Assembly: GCA_022768785.1 (NCBI GenBank)
Contig: JALELI010000101.1
Coordinates: forward strand, 18,637-82,636
DNA length: 64,000 nt
Direction: 5' to 3'
Origin: Arcanobacterium sp.
GTDB taxonomy: Bacteria; Actinomycetota; Actinomycetes; Actinomycetales; Actinomycetaceae
Positions 63,631-64,000 of the stretch are shown here, piece by piece. Position numbers and translations under genes: made by a program. Below the pieces are notes generated by a model that saw nothing but the letters and a program-made list of their open reading frames with translations, was not told the origin of the DNA and did not search any database. Every line of letters begins with the position of its first letter. The first letter of the stretch is position 1.

Positions 63631-64000
63631 TCAACTTTTAGTAGCTGCGAGTGCCCCCTTGAAATCCCTATATCTATCCCTGTCGATACTCTCAACCCGC
63701 CGCACAACGCCTCTGAATCCGAGAAACCAACTCCGATGCCGTGGAGCAGGAGAGGTGTACGAAAAATGCTCATAGGCTTGCCACTCACCCATAAGTTTCC
63801 ATGTAAGCTCAGCAGGGTTCGGATCAGCAAGTGCGCCGCCATATCAGTGCAAGAAGAAGCAAAGTAATACGAACGAGTAATACGAACGCTCTGCCCATCT
63901 CATATTAAATGAGTGCGCTTCAGAAAAGCCTCATCACTCCACGCCATAATGTCTTGGTCTTGTTCGGGAATCCGATTGAGGTGCCGCTCCGCATATCTTT
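63631..64000 (-). pseudogene. fragments of a broken gene running off the window
   Basis: From the window edge the reverse strand reads RYAERHLNRIPEQDQDIMAW and stops at 63900. In another frame 63843-63631 encodes a second protein-like piece including LTWKLMGEWQAYEHFS and RSWFLGFRGVVRRVE, ending in TGA. A 13-bp tandem duplication lies between them. The two pieces may belong to one frameshifted gene or to two. No family was recognised. Confidence 0.4.
63863..63888. repeat. 13-bp perfect tandem duplication
   Basis: AGTAATACGAACG occurs twice head to tail. Thirteen bases is not a multiple of three, so the duplication would shift a reading frame crossing it; it lies between two coding-like fragments. 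Confidence 0.8.

Noticed and set aside
63558-63842. 94-residue minus-strand ORF near the right edge
   Set aside because: A different frame of the same strand gives a far more protein-like translation, so this frame is a shadow over a pseudogene.
1-64000. CRISPR arrays, intact transposases, integrases and prophage genes
   Set aside because: Looked for regularly spaced repeats and recognisable mobile-element proteins and found none; only short direct repeats and pseudogene remains are present.

Overview
The window looks like a chromosomal segment of a mid-GC Gram-positive actinobacterium, most probably of the Actinomycetaceae (Arcanobacterium/Trueperella-like). The evidence is the gene order pth-rplY-prs-glmU-tRNA-Gln and ispE-ksgA-resuscitation/G5 protein-tatD-metG, PucR and LacI regulators, an actinobacterial-type NAD glutamate dehydrogenase, leaderless-looking starts and many GTG starts. 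The genus is an inference; no rRNA is present.

Layout. 0-4.5 kb: peptidyl-tRNA hydrolase (cut by the window edge), L25, PRPP synthetase, a short GlmU lacking its acetyltransferase part, tRNA-Gln(UUG). 3.7-9.4 kb: a sugar ABC importer (lipoprotein, two permeases) with its LacI regulator and a DUF624 protein; paired LacI-type operators lie upstream and strong hairpins sit between the binding-protein and permease genes. 9.6-12.7 kb: an ABC-2 exporter and a convergent MarR regulator with a palindromic operator. 13-21.5 kb: ispE, ksgA, a G5/lysozyme-fold cell-wall protein, a membrane-anchored beta-propeller-like protein, tatD and metG. 21.7-24.1 kb: a nicotinamidase-like protein with a very acidic tail and an Aer-like PAS protein. 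24.4-36.4 kb: a GABA/amino-acid catabolic locus (class III aminotransferase, USP, APC permease, two aldehyde dehydrogenases, glutamate dehydrogenase, GabT, PucR regulator) with a perfect 12-bp inverted repeat in the gabT/pucR divergent promoter. 36.7-51.6 kb: MFS transporter, gltBD glutamate synthase, two aldo-keto reductases, a glycosyltransferase, a membrane pyrophosphatase and an alpha/beta hydrolase.

52.7-61.3 kb is the most interesting part: one tightly packed seven-gene operon (LacI, short-chain dehydrogenase, family I CoA-transferase, thiolase, anion-symporter MFS, glycerate 2-kinase, acyl-CoA ligase). Taken together the enzymes fit a thiolytic route for a 2-deoxypentonate-type hydroxy acid: activation to a CoA ester, oxidation at C3, thiolysis to acetyl-CoA plus glyceryl-CoA, return of CoA by the transferase, and phosphorylation of glycerate. 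This is a hypothesis, not an identification. The operon is bracketed by decayed DNA: a frame with three stops on the left, and on the right a DUF3841 pseudogene, a BRCT-domain pseudogene and further fragments, suggesting a strain-variable insertion spot. No CRISPR array, intact transposase or prophage was seen.
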